Below, one piece after another: positions 20,203 to 28,292 of a stretch of DNA of 56,792 bases. The position numbers were made by a program, and so were the translations under genes. The stretch is from Halomonas saccharevitans (GTDB lineage Bacteria; Pseudomonadota; Gammaproteobacteria; Pseudomonadales; Halomonadaceae): contig NZ_FPAQ01000026.1 of NCBI RefSeq assembly GCF_900116405.1, positions 1 through 56,792 on the forward strand, in the 5' to 3' direction. Each line of letters starts with the position of its first letter. Positions within the stretch are counted from its first letter, which is position 1. The notes under the pieces are model-generated. The model was not told where the DNA came from, did not search any database, and saw only the letters and a list, made by a program, of their open reading frames with translations.

Positions 20203-21507
20203 TCAGCTGAGAAACAGGAACTTGCCAGCGAACAGCAGCGCCAGCACGATCACCGCCGGATTCAGGTCCTTGAACCGCCCGGAGAGTGTCTTGATGGCGG
20301 CGAAGCTGATGAAGCCCAGCGCAATGCCCTCGGCGATGGAGAAGGTCAGCGGCATCGCCAGGGCGGCGATCAGTACAGGGGCGGCCTCGGTCGGATCGTC
20401 CCAGTTGGCGTGGGCCAGGCTACCGGCCATCAGCACCGCCACGTAGAGCAGCGCCCCGGCGGTAGCGTAGGACGGGATGGAACCCGCCAGGGGGGCGAAG
20501 AACAGGCTGATCAGAAACAGCGCCGCCACCACCACGGCGGTGAGGCCGGTGCGCCCGCCGGACACGATACCCGCCGTGGACTCGACGTAGCTGGTGGTGG
20601 TGGAGGTGCCGAGCACCGCGCCGGCCATGGAGGCGCCACTGTCGGCCATCATGGCGCGGCCGATGCGCGGCAGCTTGCCATTCTCGTCGAGCAGACCGCC
20701 CTTGTGCGCCACGCCCACCAGGGTGCCGGAGGTGTCGAACAGGTCGACGAACAGGAAGGCGAAGATCACGCTCAGCATCGCCACGTCGAACGCGCCGGCG
20801 AGGTCGAGCGCCATGAAGGTCGGCGCGACGGAGGGCGGCATCGACATCAGCCCACCGAACTCGTTGTGGCCCAGCACCATCGCCAGCGCGGTCACCCCGA
20901 GGATACCGATCATCACCGCCCCGGTGACCCGCAGATAGGCCATGGCCGTGATCACGAAGAAGCCCAGCAGCGCATAGAGGGCCGACGGCTCGGTAAGATC
21001 GCCAAGCGACACATAGGTCGCCTCGTTGGCCACCACGATGCCGGCGTTCTTGAGCGCGATCATCGCCAGGAAAAGGCCGATGCCCGCGGCAATGCCCAGG
21101 CGCAGGGACATCGGGATCGAATTGATGATCCACTCGCGGATCCGGAAGACGCTGAGCAGGAAGAAGATGAAGCCGGAGAAGAAGACCGCGCCGAGCGCCG
21201 CCTCCCAGGTATAGCCCATCCCCAGCACCACACCGTAGGTGAAGAAGGCGTTCAGGCCCATGCCGGGCGCCTGGGCGATGGGATAGTTGGCCCACAGCCC
21301 CATGATCAGACAGCCCACGGCCGCGGCCACGCAGGTAGCGACGAACACCGCCCCGTAATCCATCCCGGTCTGGGAGAGGATGCTCGGGTTGACGAAGATG
21401 ATGTAGGCCATGGTCAGGAAGGTGGTGATCCCGGCGATGACCTCGGTCTTGACGTTGGTATGGTGCTCGGTGAGCTTGAAATGGTTCTCGATGAGGCGTT
21501 TCAACAT
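20203..21507 (-). CDS. Purine permease of the AzgA/PbuG (NCS2-related) group
   Basis: 434 residues with 12-14 membrane segments. Family blocks are the N-terminal MAYIIFVNPSILS, APGMGLNAFFTY (the substrate-binding region), the DLFDTSGTLVGVA segment and STTTSYVESTAGI with the conserved Thr-Ser-Glu. These AzgA-type proteins import adenine, guanine and hypoxanthine. It is first in a run with apt, gpt and ung, so adenine or guanine/hypoxanthine is the natural substrate; which one cannot be told from sequence. Confidence 0.88.
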   Translation of the reverse strand: MLKRLIENHFKLTEHHTNVKTEVIAGITTFLTMAYIIFVNPSILSQTGMDYGAVFVATCVAAAVGCLIMGLWANYPIAQAPGMGLNAFFTYGVVLGMGYTWEAALGAVFFSGFIFFLLSVFRIREWIINSIPMSLRLGIAAGIGLFLAMIALKNAGIVVANEATYVSLGDLTEPSALYALLGFFVITAMAYLRVTGAVMIGILGVTALAMVLGHNEFGGLMSMPPSVAPTFMALDLAGAFDVAMLSVIFAFLFVDLFDTSGTLVGVAHKGGLLDENGKLPRIGRAMMADSGASMAGAVLGTSTTTSYVESTAGIVSGGRTGLTAVVVAALFLISLFFAPLAGSIPSYATAGALLYVAVLMAGSLAHANWDDPTEAAPVLIAALAMPLTFSIAEGIALGFISFAAIKTLSGRFKDLNPAVIVLALLFAGKFLFLS

Positions 21508-21528
21508 GGGTGTCCTTCCTGCGCGCGG

Positions 21529-21554
21529 ATGACGTCTGGGCGTCCGGATGTCAT
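21529..21554. promoter_or_regulatory. Hairpin or operator just upstream of the purine permease gene
   Basis: ATGACGTCTGG (21529-21539) and CCGGATGTCAT (21544-21554) pair over 11 positions with two G-U pairs and a four-base loop. It lies 22 bases before the permease start, in the leader. It could be a repressor site or an RNA structure near the ribosome site. It does not match the purine riboswitch core. Confidence 0.35.
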
Positions 21555-21734
21555 GAACCGTTTATGGTCCGGGACACCGGAGGGTGGCGAGAAAAGCGGC
21601 CTATGGTACCCAAAGCCTCTGCGCGTTGCGAGGCGTCCGGGCGGCACGCTCCCCCACAGTTAAGCAACCGCCGGGCCATTCGCCACCCCGCCTGCCAACG
21701 CAGGGACGCGCAGCGCCGGATCTACCCCGCTCGA

Positions 21735-22364
21735 TCAGACCCCGCGCGACTCGAGCACCCGCTCCACCGTCTCGACGATGGCCTGTGTCTGGGGATCGAT
21801 CTCGATATTGACGACATCGCCGGGCGCGCGATCGACCAGAATGGTCCTGGCCAGCGTCTCGGGAATCAGATCGACGCAGAAGCGCGGGCCGTGCTCGGCG
21901 CTGGCACGGCGCGTCGCCCCGATGGTCAGGCTGATGCCGTCGACGCCGATATAGCCTTTGTCGAAGAGAAAGCGTCCCAGCGCGGCGGGCACTTCGAACC
22001 ACAGCCGGCGATTGTTGGGCGCCTCGTCGAGCTCGACCAGTTCCGCCATGCCCATGATGTGACCGGACATGGCGTGCCCGCCGATCTCGTCGCCAAAGCG
22101 GGCCGCGCGCTCGATATTGACGCGACCGCCTTCCTTCAGCGCACCGAGATTGGTCACGCGCAGGGTCTCGCGCATCAGATCGAAGCTGACCCTCTCACCG
22201 TCGATGGCCGTCACCGTGAGGCAGACGCCGTTGTGAGCCACCGAGGCGCCCAGCGACAGCCCCTCGTTCAGCGGGGCCGGCAGCGCCAGCACGTGAGTAC
22301 GGAAGGCCTCGGCCTCCTGGATGGCTACCACCTCGGCGGTGCCCTGTACGATGCCTGTGAACAT
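21735..22364 (-). CDS. ribE: Riboflavin synthase alpha chain
   Basis: A 209-residue two-barrel protein that dismutates two 6,7-dimethyl-8-ribityllumazines to riboflavin. It starts with the diagnostic MFTGIVQG. The two lumazine-binding repeats are visible: NGVCLTV with HAMSGHIMG in the first, and DGISLTIG in the second. GAGGAG lies six bases before ATG 22364. It is monocistronic here, without other riboflavin genes and without a recognisable FMN riboswitch upstream. Confidence 0.95.
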   Translation of the reverse strand: MFTGIVQGTAEVVAIQEAEAFRTHVLALPAPLNEGLSLGASVAHNGVCLTVTAIDGERVSFDLMRETLRVTNLGALKEGGRVNIERAARFGDEIGGHAMSGHIMGMAELVELDEAPNNRRLWFEVPAALGRFLFDKGYIGVDGISLTIGATRRASAEHGPRFCVDLIPETLARTILVDRAPGDVVNIEIDPQTQAIVETVERVLESRGV

Positions 22365-22538
22365 GGATGCTCCTCGTGCGCGTCGACCCCCGGCGGGCCG
22401 CCAAAGCGGCCAGTCTAGGAAACCGGGGAAAGCGCGTCCATCACGTCAACCTCATCACCGCAGGCCCTCGGCAATCGCCGTTGGCATTTCCGCTCGGGGC
22501 TGATCCGGCGAAAGGCCTGCGAGCGGGGCCGGCCCTCC

Positions 22539-22620
22539 GGGGGCGCTATGAACCCCTCCCTGGGCGCTACCGACGCCATCCATGGCGTAGGACCCCCTCT
22601 TCGGCCTGTCCCCGGCGCTC
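22539..22620. repeat. 82-base dispersed intergenic repeat, copy B
   Basis: Nearly identical to 12819-12900 and in the same orientation. It lies in the ribE-metN divergent gap (22365-22999), outside any gene. A minus-strand open frame runs through it but the repeat explains that frame. Confidence 0.85.
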
Positions 22621-22767
22621 CTCGTCAGATCCAGCTGCGATTGCCCTACCTTGTAAACCAGGTCCGCCACCAACCGCCGCCACGCACAAGGATCACCAGT
22701 GCTGGCGGGCAACGCAGCAAATATCACCAACTCGAAGCCCTCTTAATGGCCGCATGGCCTGTACGGC

Positions 22768-22796
22768 TTGACGATCGGGCGTTTGAAACATAGACT
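22768..22796 (+). promoter_or_regulatory. Sigma-70 promoter of metNIQ
   Basis: TTGACG at 22768-22773 and TAGACT at 22791-22796 are separated by exactly 17 bases. The -35 matches the consensus at five of six positions. The predicted start (about 22803) lies 12 bases before the first stem of the riboswitch candidate, which fits a dedicated leader. Confidence 0.6.
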
Positions 22797-22814
22797 TTCG
22801 CGCTACATTTTGAA

Positions 22815-22902
22815 GGCGCCGATTTGTACCCGGATTGCGGGCGCCGACGTCGCGGAGCGCCTCTCGGGGCAAACCGCGGCGTGAAGTGCAGCTAAAAGGG
22901 TG
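22815..22902 (+). promoter_or_regulatory. SAM-II-like riboswitch aptamer upstream of metN
   Basis: A hairpin GGCGCC (22815-22820)/GGCGCC (22840-22845) has a 19-base loop reading GATTTGTACCCGGATTGCG. The 3' part ends GTGAAGTGCAGCTAAAAGGG. Both the GAUUU..ACC..AUUGC loop and the UGNAGCUAAAA-GGG tail match the SAM-II (SAM_alpha) class. The pseudoknot pairs are possible: TTGCG (22835-22839) with TGCAG (22887-22891), and TACCC (22827-22831) with GGGTG (22898-22902). An extra 8-base-pair stem (22848-22855 with 22874-22881) is inserted before the tail. SAM binding should lower expression of the methionine importer. The match is from memory of the class, not a search. Confidence 0.72.
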
Positions 22903-22916
22903 TGTCCAGCGTTGAT

Positions 22917-22943
22917 GGCCACCCGTCAGGGTGGCCTTTTTTT
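22917..22943 (+). terminator. Intrinsic terminator between the SAM-II-like aptamer and metN
   Basis: A perfect 8-base-pair stem GGCCACCC/GGGTGGCC with a GTCA loop is followed by seven T residues. It stands 57 bases before the metN start and just 14 after the aptamer. CACCC of its left arm (22920-22924) can also pair with GGGTG (22898-22902) of the aptamer tail, so it could act as the switch's expression platform. Confidence 0.85.
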
Positions 22944-22999
22944 ATGCCTGACCCGACCGCTGCCACGCCCGCCCGGCCGGCGCCCCACCGGCGGCTGCG

Positions 23000-24058
23000 A
23001 TGATTCGACTACACGACGTTTCCAAGACCTATTACCCCAAGGGGCGCAGCGACGGCACCAGCGCCGTGACGGCGCTCAAACACGCCAACTTGCACGTCCC
23101 CAAGGGCGAGATCCACGGCGTGATCGGCCTCTCCGGCGCGGGCAAATCCACGCTGATTCGCTGCGTCAACCTGCTCGAACGCCCGACCACGGGCAGCGTC
23201 ACGGTGGACGACCAGGAACTCACCGCCCTCTCCGGGGCGGCGCTCAACCAGGCCCGCCACCGCATCGGCATGATCTTTCAGCACTTCAACCTGCTGACCT
23301 CGCGCACCGTCTTCGCCAACGTGGCCCTGCCGCTGGAGCTGATGGGCATGAAGCGCGCCGAGATCAGTGAGCGCGTCATGCCGCTGCTCGACCTGGTTGG
23401 CCTCACCGACAAGGCCCGCCAGTATCCGGCCCAGCTCTCCGGCGGCCAGAAGCAGCGCGTGGCCATCGCGCGGGCGCTGGCCAGCCGACCCAAGGTACTG
23501 CTGTGTGACGAGGCCACCTCGGCGCTGGACCCGCACACCACCGGCTCGATCCTGGAGCTGCTGCGCGACATCAATCGTCAGCTCGGCCTGACCATCCTGC
23601 TGATCACCCACGAGATGGAAGTGGTCAAGTCGATCTGCCACCGAGTCAGTCTGATCTCCGACGGCGAACTGGTCGAGGAGGCCGAGGTCGGCGATTTCTT
23701 CACCGCGCCCGGCACCCAGCTCGGCCGCGACTTCCTCAACGACTTCCTGGAGCTCGAGCCACCCCAGGCGCTCATCGAGCGACTCGAAAAGTCGCCCGGC
23801 CCCACCAGCCACCCGGTGGTGCGCCTGGCCTTCTCCGGCGATGCCGTCTCGACCCCGCTGATCTCACGCCTCGCCCGCGAGTGCGGCGTCGACGTCAGCA
23901 TCCTCCAGGCCAAGGTGGAATCGATCCAGGAGCGCACCCTGGGCCTGATGATCGCCGAACTGATGGGGCCGGCGGAGAAGACCCGCGAAGCCCTGGACTA
24001 TCTCGAATCCCACGACCTGCAGGTGGAGGTGCTCGGCCATGTCCAGCGCGATGATTGA
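23000..24058 (+). CDS. metN: Methionine ABC transporter ATPase MetN
   Basis: 352 residues. Walker A is GLSGAGKST near residue 43, the signature is LSGGQKQR, Walker B is [12 protein letters not shown], and the switch histidine is in LLITHEME. The C-terminal 100 residues form the NIL (ACT-like) domain that binds methionine in the cytoplasm and inhibits transport. It drives uptake of L- and D-methionine and, in some species, methionine sulfoxide. It is first in metN-metI-metQ and overlaps metI by 20 bases. The leader carries a promoter, riboswitch candidate and terminator. Confidence 0.95.
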   Translation: MIRLHDVSKTYYPKGRSDGTSAVTALKHANLHVPKGEIHGVIGLSGAGKSTLIRCVNLLERPTTGSVTVDDQELTALSGAALNQARHRIGMIFQHFNLLTSRTVFANVALPLELMGMKRAEISERVMPLLDLVGLTDKARQYPAQLSGGQKQRVAIARALASRPKVLLCDEATSALDPHTTGSILELLRDINRQLGLTILLITHEMEVVKSICHRVSLISDGELVEEAEVGDFFTAPGTQLGRDFLNDFLELEPPQALIERLEKSPGPTSHPVVRLAFSGDAVSTPLISRLARECGVDVSILQAKVESIQERTLGLMIAELMGPAEKTREALDYLESHDLQVEVLGHVQRDD

Positions 24059-24692
24059 ACTGATTCTCGAGGCCACCCTCGATACCCTCTACATGGTGGC
24101 GGTGTCGGGCGTGATCTCGGCCCTCGTCGGCATCCCTCTGGGGGTGCTGCTCTACGTCACCCGGCCTCGGCAGATACTCGCCGAGCCGATACTCAACCGG
24201 GTGCTGGGCGCGATCACCAACATCGGTCGCTCCATCCCCTTCATCATCCTGATGGTCGCCATCATCCCCCTCACGCGGATGCTGGTGGGCTCGTCAATCG
24301 GCACCAACGCCGCCGCCGTGCCGCTGACCATCGCCGCGATTCCCTTCGTGGCGCGCCTGGTCGAGGGCACGCTCAACGAGATCCCGCCGGGGCTGGTCGA
24401 AGCCGCCCAGTCCATGGGCGCCACGCCCTGGCAGATCATCACCAAGGTGCTGGTGCCCGAGGCGCGCGGCGGTATCTTCACCGCCCTGACGGTGACCGCC
24501 GTCACCCTGGTCAGCTACTCGGCCATGGCCGGCGCCGTGGGCGGCGGCGGGCTCGGCGACCTGGGCATCCGCTACGGCTACAACCGCTTCAACCCGACCA
24601 TCATGCTGATCACCGTGGTGATCCTGGTGGTGATGGTGCAGGGCTTCCAGAGCCTGGGGGATTATCTGGTGCGCAAGAGCGACCATAAGTGA
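24039..24692 (+). CDS. metI: Methionine ABC transporter permease MetI
   Basis: A 217-residue inner-membrane protein with five hydrophobic segments. The coupling loop GLVEAAQSMGATPWQIITKVLVPEA is the classic EAA motif of MetI. It forms a homodimer channel with two MetN subunits. Its start lies inside the metN end, which implies coupled translation. Confidence 0.95.
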   Translation: MSSAMIELILEATLDTLYMVAVSGVISALVGIPLGVLLYVTRPRQILAEPILNRVLGAITNIGRSIPFIILMVAIIPLTRMLVGSSIGTNAAAVPLTIAAIPFVARLVEGTLNEIPPGLVEAAQSMGATPWQIITKVLVPEARGGIFTALTVTAVTLVSYSAMAGAVGGGGLGDLGIRYGYNRFNPTIMLITVVILVVMVQGFQSLGDYLVRKSDHK

Positions 24693-24785
24693 CGCGCCCT
24701 CTAAAATAACCAGAATGCATTATAATTTTCCTGCTTATTCCGTTAGTATCGAGTTCGACTCAACTTTCACAAGGAGCATCGCGAC

Positions 24786-25580
24786 ATGCGCAAGACACTG
24801 ATCGGTACCCTGACCGCCTCTGCCCTGACTCTCGCCGCCGGCGCCGCCGTGGCCGACGAACACGCCATCAAGGTCGGCACCGTGGCCGGCCCCGAGACCG
24901 ACGTCATGAAGGTCGCCGCCGAGATCGCCGAGCGCGAATATGGCCTCGAGGTCGAGATCATCGAGTTCACCGACTACGTGACGCCCAATGCCGCCCTGGC
25001 CGACGGCAGCCTCGACGCCAACGCCTACCAGCACGAGCCCTACATGCGCTCCATGGTCGAGGACCGCGGCTACGACTTCGCCATCGCCGGCTACACCTTC
25101 GTCTACCCGATCGGCGCCTACTCCGCGAAGTACGACAGCATCGATGAGCTGCCGGAGGGTGCCACCATCGCCCTGCCCAACGACCCCTCCAATGAGGGCC
25201 GGTCACTGATCCTGATGCACAACGGAGGGCTGCTCACGCTACAGGACCCGACCTTCCTGGAAGCCACGCCGCTGGACATCGCCGAGAACCCGCACGATTT
25301 CGACTTCCGCGAGATCGAGGCCGCCCAGCTGCCCCGCGTGCTGCCCGACGTGGACATGGCCTTCATCAACAACACCTTCGCCCAGCCGGCCGGCCTGAGC
25401 CTGGATGACGCCCTGATCAAGGAGGGCGCCGAGTCCCCCTACGTCAACCTGATCGCGGTACGCGGCGGCGACGAGGAGCGCGAGGCCATCCAGCAGCTGG
25501 TCGAGGCCTACCAGACCGAGGAAGTCGAGGCCAAGGCGAGCGAGCTGTTCGGGCCGCAGGCAGTTCCCGGCTGGAAGTAA
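24786..25580 (+). CDS. metQ: Methionine-binding protein MetQ (soluble form)
   Basis: A 264-residue NlpA/MetQ-family binding protein. Family blocks are KVGTVAGPETDVM, DYVTPNAALADGSLDANAYQH, the VYPIGAYS strand and IALPNDPSNEGRSL. Residues 1-23 form a signal peptide (TLAAGAAVADEH) with no lipobox cysteine, so this MetQ is probably periplasmic rather than a lipoprotein as in E. coli. AAGGAG lies nine bases before the ATG. A TATAAT hexamer at 24720-24725 could be the -10 of an extra promoter but has no good -35. Confidence 0.93.
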   Translation: MRKTLIGTLTASALTLAAGAAVADEHAIKVGTVAGPETDVMKVAAEIAEREYGLEVEIIEFTDYVTPNAALADGSLDANAYQHEPYMRSMVEDRGYDFAIAGYTFVYPIGAYSAKYDSIDELPEGATIALPNDPSNEGRSLILMHNGGLLTLQDPTFLEATPLDIAENPHDFDFREIEAAQLPRVLPDVDMAFINNTFAQPAGLSLDDALIKEGAESPYVNLIAVRGGDEEREAIQQLVEAYQTEEVEAKASELFGPQAVPGWK

Positions 25581-25616
25581 GAGTCTCCCGCCAGACAACG
25601 GTTACGACGAAGCAAC

Positions 25617-25643
25617 AAGGCCGGCCGCTGCGCCGGCCTTTCC
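25617..25643 (+). terminator. Hairpin terminator after metQ
   Basis: AAGGCCGGC (25617-25625) pairs with GCCGGCCTT (25632-25640), followed by a short T stretch. It lies about 37 bases past the metQ stop and 17 before msrC, so readthrough into msrC would be partial. Confidence 0.6.
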
Positions 25644-25659
25644 TGTTCAAGGAGCCGAC

Positions 25660-26133
25660 ATGACACCGGATCACCCCCAACCCGACTATCCCCTGCTCGC
25701 CCGCCAGCTCGGCGCGCTGCTCGACACCCGCGACTGGCTGACCAACAGCGCCCAGACCTGCGCCTTCATCATGCAGGAGATCCCCGAATTGAACTGGGCC
25801 GGCTTCTACCTGCAGCGCGAGCCCGAGCTGCTCTGCCTGGGCCCCTTCCAGGGCAAGCCTGCCTGCCATCCCATACCCTTCACCAAGGGCGTGTGCGGCG
25901 CGGCGGCGCGCAGCCGCGAGACCCAGCGCGTCGACGACGTGCACGCCGTCGCCGACCACATCGCCTGCGACGCGGACTCCCGCGCCGAGCTGGTGGTCCC
26001 GATCGTGGTGGCGGATCGCCTGTGGGGCGTACTGGATCTCGACAGCCCGATCCAGGGCCGCTTCAGCGACGCCGACCGCGCGGGCATCGAGGCGCTGGTC
26101 GAGGTCTTCGTCGCACAGAGCGACCTGGTGTGA
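25660..26133 (+). CDS. msrC: Free methionine-(R)-sulfoxide reductase (GAF domain)
   Basis: A 157-residue single GAF-domain protein. It reduces free L-methionine-(R)-sulfoxide in the cytoplasm. The three cysteines are C69, C79 and C103, with the same 10- and 24-residue spacing as in E. coli YebR/fRMsr; C103 is the expected catalytic residue in HIACDADSRAE. The GPFQGKPAC and GVCGAAARS segments are also family marks. AAGGAG lies five bases before the ATG. Its position after metNIQ suggests import of methionine and its sulfoxide followed by repair. Confidence 0.92.
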   Translation: MTPDHPQPDYPLLARQLGALLDTRDWLTNSAQTCAFIMQEIPELNWAGFYLQREPELLCLGPFQGKPACHPIPFTKGVCGAAARSRETQRVDDVHAVADHIACDADSRAELVVPIVVADRLWGVLDLDSPIQGRFSDADRAGIEALVEVFVAQSDLV

Positions 26134-26227
26134 CGCCTGCCCGGCGGGGCGATCGACCTCGCCGGGCATCCCGTCATACAGTGCATCTCTCGAGACGACG
26201 CGCTCGCACCAAAAGCCGCGCAGCATG

Positions 26228-26261
26228 AAAAACGCCCCGCAGCCGATGGCTGCGGGGCGTT
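26228..26261 (-). terminator. Terminator of the tRNA-Val pair
   Basis: A perfect 14-base-pair stem (26231-26244 with 26248-26261) with a three-base loop; the RNA sense ends in five T residues (two from the stem plus three). It lies nine bases past the second tRNA. Confidence 0.85.
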
Positions 26262-26269
26262 CTCGAATC

Positions 26270-26346
26270 TGGTAGGACCAGGCGGATTTGAACCGCCGAC
26301 CTCCACGATGTCAACGTGGCGCTCTAACCAACTGAGCTATGGTCCT
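26270..26346 (-). tRNA. tRNA-Val(GAC), second copy in the transcript
   Basis: A 77-base gene. The acceptor stem AGGACCA pairs with TGGTCCT, the anticodon loop is TTGACAT with anticodon GAC (reads GUC/GUU), the T arm has GGCGG-TTCAAAT-CCGCC, and CCA is encoded. The sequence is identical to the neighbouring copy. Confidence 0.97.
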
Positions 26347-26368
26347 GCAAGGCGTGCCAGAAAGCGTT

Positions 26369-26445
26369 TGGTAGGACCAGGCGGATTTGAACCGCCGACC
26401 TCCACGATGTCAACGTGGCGCTCTAACCAACTGAGCTATGGTCCT
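26369..26445 (-). tRNA. tRNA-Val(GAC), first copy in the transcript
   Basis: A 77-base gene identical to the other copy, with anticodon GAC and encoded CCA. The two are separated by 22 bases and share one promoter (26490-26517) and one terminator. Confidence 0.97.
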
Positions 26446-26489
26446 GCATGCTGTGTTCGGCATGAACTTCGCCGTGGCAACGGATGCAT

Positions 26490-26517
26490 ATTCTACGCAT
26501 CCGCGCGGGGAATGCAA
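26490..26517 (-). promoter_or_regulatory. Promoter of the tRNA-Val pair
   Basis: On the minus strand TTGCAT and TAGAAT are separated by 16 bases. The -10 matches five of six consensus positions. A GC-containing discriminator follows, as expected for a stable RNA promoter. Confidence 0.6.
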
Positions 26518-26578
26518 GCCCGAATCGCACCTTCTCGCCCGGCGAATCAGCGGGTTGGCCTCTCCACGGCGCTGTCGG

Positions 26579-28063
26579 CTACTGGGTGCGGACGCGCTCG
26601 ACGGCTTCCTTCCAGCCAGTGTAGAGGCGCTCGCGTTCGGCCTGGTCCATCAGGGGAGTAAAGCTTCGCTCGCAGCGCCACATCGTCGCGATCTCGTCGA
26701 GATCGCGATACCAGCCGAGACGCAGCCCCGCCAGGTAGGCGGCCCCCAGAGCCGTGGTCTCCAGCACCGTGGGGCGATCCACCTGCACGCCGAGCATGTC
26801 GGCCAAAAACTGCATCACCCAGTTGTTGGCCACCATGCCGCCATCGACCCGCAGGATGCCCGGCGACGCCGCCATATCGTCGTCCATGCAGACCTGCAGG
26901 TCGCGGGTCTGGTAGCAGACCGCCTGCAGGCCGGCGGCGACGATCTCGGCGATCCCCGTATCCCGGGTCAGCCCGAGGATGGCCCCGCGAGCCTTGGGGT
27001 CCCAGTGGGGCGCGCCCAGGCCGGTGAAGGCCGGCACCAGGTAGACGCTGTGCCCGCTGCGGGTCTGGCAGGCCAGCGCTTCCGTTTCAGCGGCATCGGC
27101 GAACAGCTGCAGGCCGTCGCGCAGCCACTGTACCGTAGCCCCGGCGACGAAGATGCTGCCCTCCATCGCATAGGTCGGTTTACCGTTGAGGCGATAGGCC
27201 ACCGTGGTCAGCAGCCGGTTGCGCGATACCTCGGCCACCTCCCCGGTGTTCACGATCATGAAGCAGCCGGTGCCGTAGGTGCTCTTGCCCATGCCGGGGG
27301 CGAAGCAGGCCTGCCCCACCAGGGCCGCCTGCTGGTCGCCGGCCACCCCGGCGATGGGCAGCTCGCCGCCCAGCCACTGGGCATCGACGAGACCGAAATC
27401 GTCGCTGGAGTCCTTGACCTCGGGCAGCAGGCTCGCCGGAATATCGAACAGCTCGAGCAGCGCCTCGTCCCAGCGCTGCTCATGGATGTTGAAGAGCGCG
27501 GTGCGCGAGGCGTTGGTCGCGTCGGTAGCATGAACCCGCCCCCCGGTGAGCCGCCAGATCAGGAAGCTGTCCACCGTGCCGAAGGCCAGTTCGCCGCGCT
27601 CGGCCCGCGCCCGGGCGCCGGGCACCTCGTCGAGCAGCCAGGCGAGCTTGGTCGCCGAGAAGTAGGGATCGATCAACAGGCCGGTGCGCGCCTGGACATC
27701 CTCCAGGTGGCCTGCCTCGCGCAGCCGCCGGCAGGTCTCGTCGGTGCGGCGGTCCTGCCAGACGATGGCATGGTGCAGCGCCTCACCGGACTCGCGATCC
27801 CACAGCACGGTGGTCTCGCGCTGATTGGTGATGCCGACGCCGGCGATCTCGGCAAGCCCGACCTTGGTGCTCTCGATCACCTCGCGACAGGTGGCGAGCA
27901 CGGTGTCCCAGATATCCTCGGGGTCATGCTCGATCCAGCCATCCTTGGGAAAGTGCTGGGGAAACTCTCGTTGAGCCGTGGCGACGCTGCGCCCCTCGCG
28001 GTCGAACAGAATCGCGCGGGAGCTGGTGGTGCCCTGGTCGATGGCCAGAAGATAAGAAGCCAT
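26579..28063 (-). CDS. glpK: Glycerol kinase
   Basis: A 494-residue FGGY-family kinase that phosphorylates glycerol to sn-glycerol-3-phosphate. Landmarks are [14 protein letters not shown] (phosphate loop) at the start, [24 protein letters not shown] with catalytic Asp, [10 protein letters not shown], and [22 protein letters not shown] 28063 has AGGA at nine-base spacing; two in-frame ATG/alternative starts upstream lack this. It is divergent from glpR across a 229-base gap that contains a GlpR-type operator. Confidence 0.97.
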   Translation of the reverse strand: MASYLLAIDQGTTSSRAILFDREGRSVATAQREFPQHFPKDGWIEHDPEDIWDTVLATCREVIESTKVGLAEIAGVGITNQRETTVLWDRESGEALHHAIVWQDRRTDETCRRLREAGHLEDVQARTGLLIDPYFSATKLAWLLDEVPGARARAERGELAFGTVDSFLIWRLTGGRVHATDATNASRTALFNIHEQRWDEALLELFDIPASLLPEVKDSSDDFGLVDAQWLGGELPIAGVAGDQQAALVGQACFAPGMGKSTYGTGCFMIVNTGEVAEVSRNRLLTTVAYRLNGKPTYAMEGSIFVAGATVQWLRDGLQLFADAAETEALACQTRSGHSVYLVPAFTGLGAPHWDPKARGAILGLTRDTGIAEIVAAGLQAVCYQTRDLQVCMDDDMAASPGILRVDGGMVANNWVMQFLADMLGVQVDRPTVLETTALGAAYLAGLRLGWYRDLDEIATMWRCERSFTPLMDQAERERLYTGWKEAVERVRTQ

Positions 28064-28117
28064 AGCAAGCATCCTGTTGTGGTTGTCGTGGCGTGCCAAT
28101 TTCGCTTTTTAACGCTA

Positions 28118-28135
28118 ATGTTCGCTTATGATCAT
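28118..28135. promoter_or_regulatory. GlpR-type operator between glpK and glpR
   Basis: ATGTTCGCTTATGATCAT is an imperfect palindrome that matches the reverse complement of the glpS site at 15 of 18 positions. A degenerate copy may lie directly beside it at 28098-28115 (AATTTCGCTTTTTAACGC). Position fits control of glpK and autoregulation of glpR. Confidence 0.6.
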
Positions 28136-28292
28136 AAAGCCTACTCCAGCCCGACGCCGCGCTCAAATGGGGCCAAACGACGCCTCAGGCCGGCACAGGG
28201 ACGACACGAGCCGCCTGGCCTGCTGAATGGCCGACCGGGCGCCTGCATCCGCGTTCACGATGGCATAGAATCGGGGCAGCCAAGGAGACACC

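Noticed and set aside
21508..21734. Purine riboswitch before the purine permease gene
   Set aside because: The conserved core loops of the class are absent; only a simple hairpin is visible.
22365..22640. FMN riboswitch for ribE
   Set aside because: No FMN-element sequence blocks could be found on the minus strand upstream of ribE.
22455..22730. Minus-strand open frame of 91 residues between ribE and metN
   Set aside because: Much of it is the dispersed repeat, and similar peptides appear wherever the repeat occurs; no support as a gene.
26270..26445. Integration site at the tRNA-Val pair
   Set aside because: No integrase, no partial tRNA duplicate and no foreign-looking DNA nearby; two intact identical tRNAs explain the repeat.
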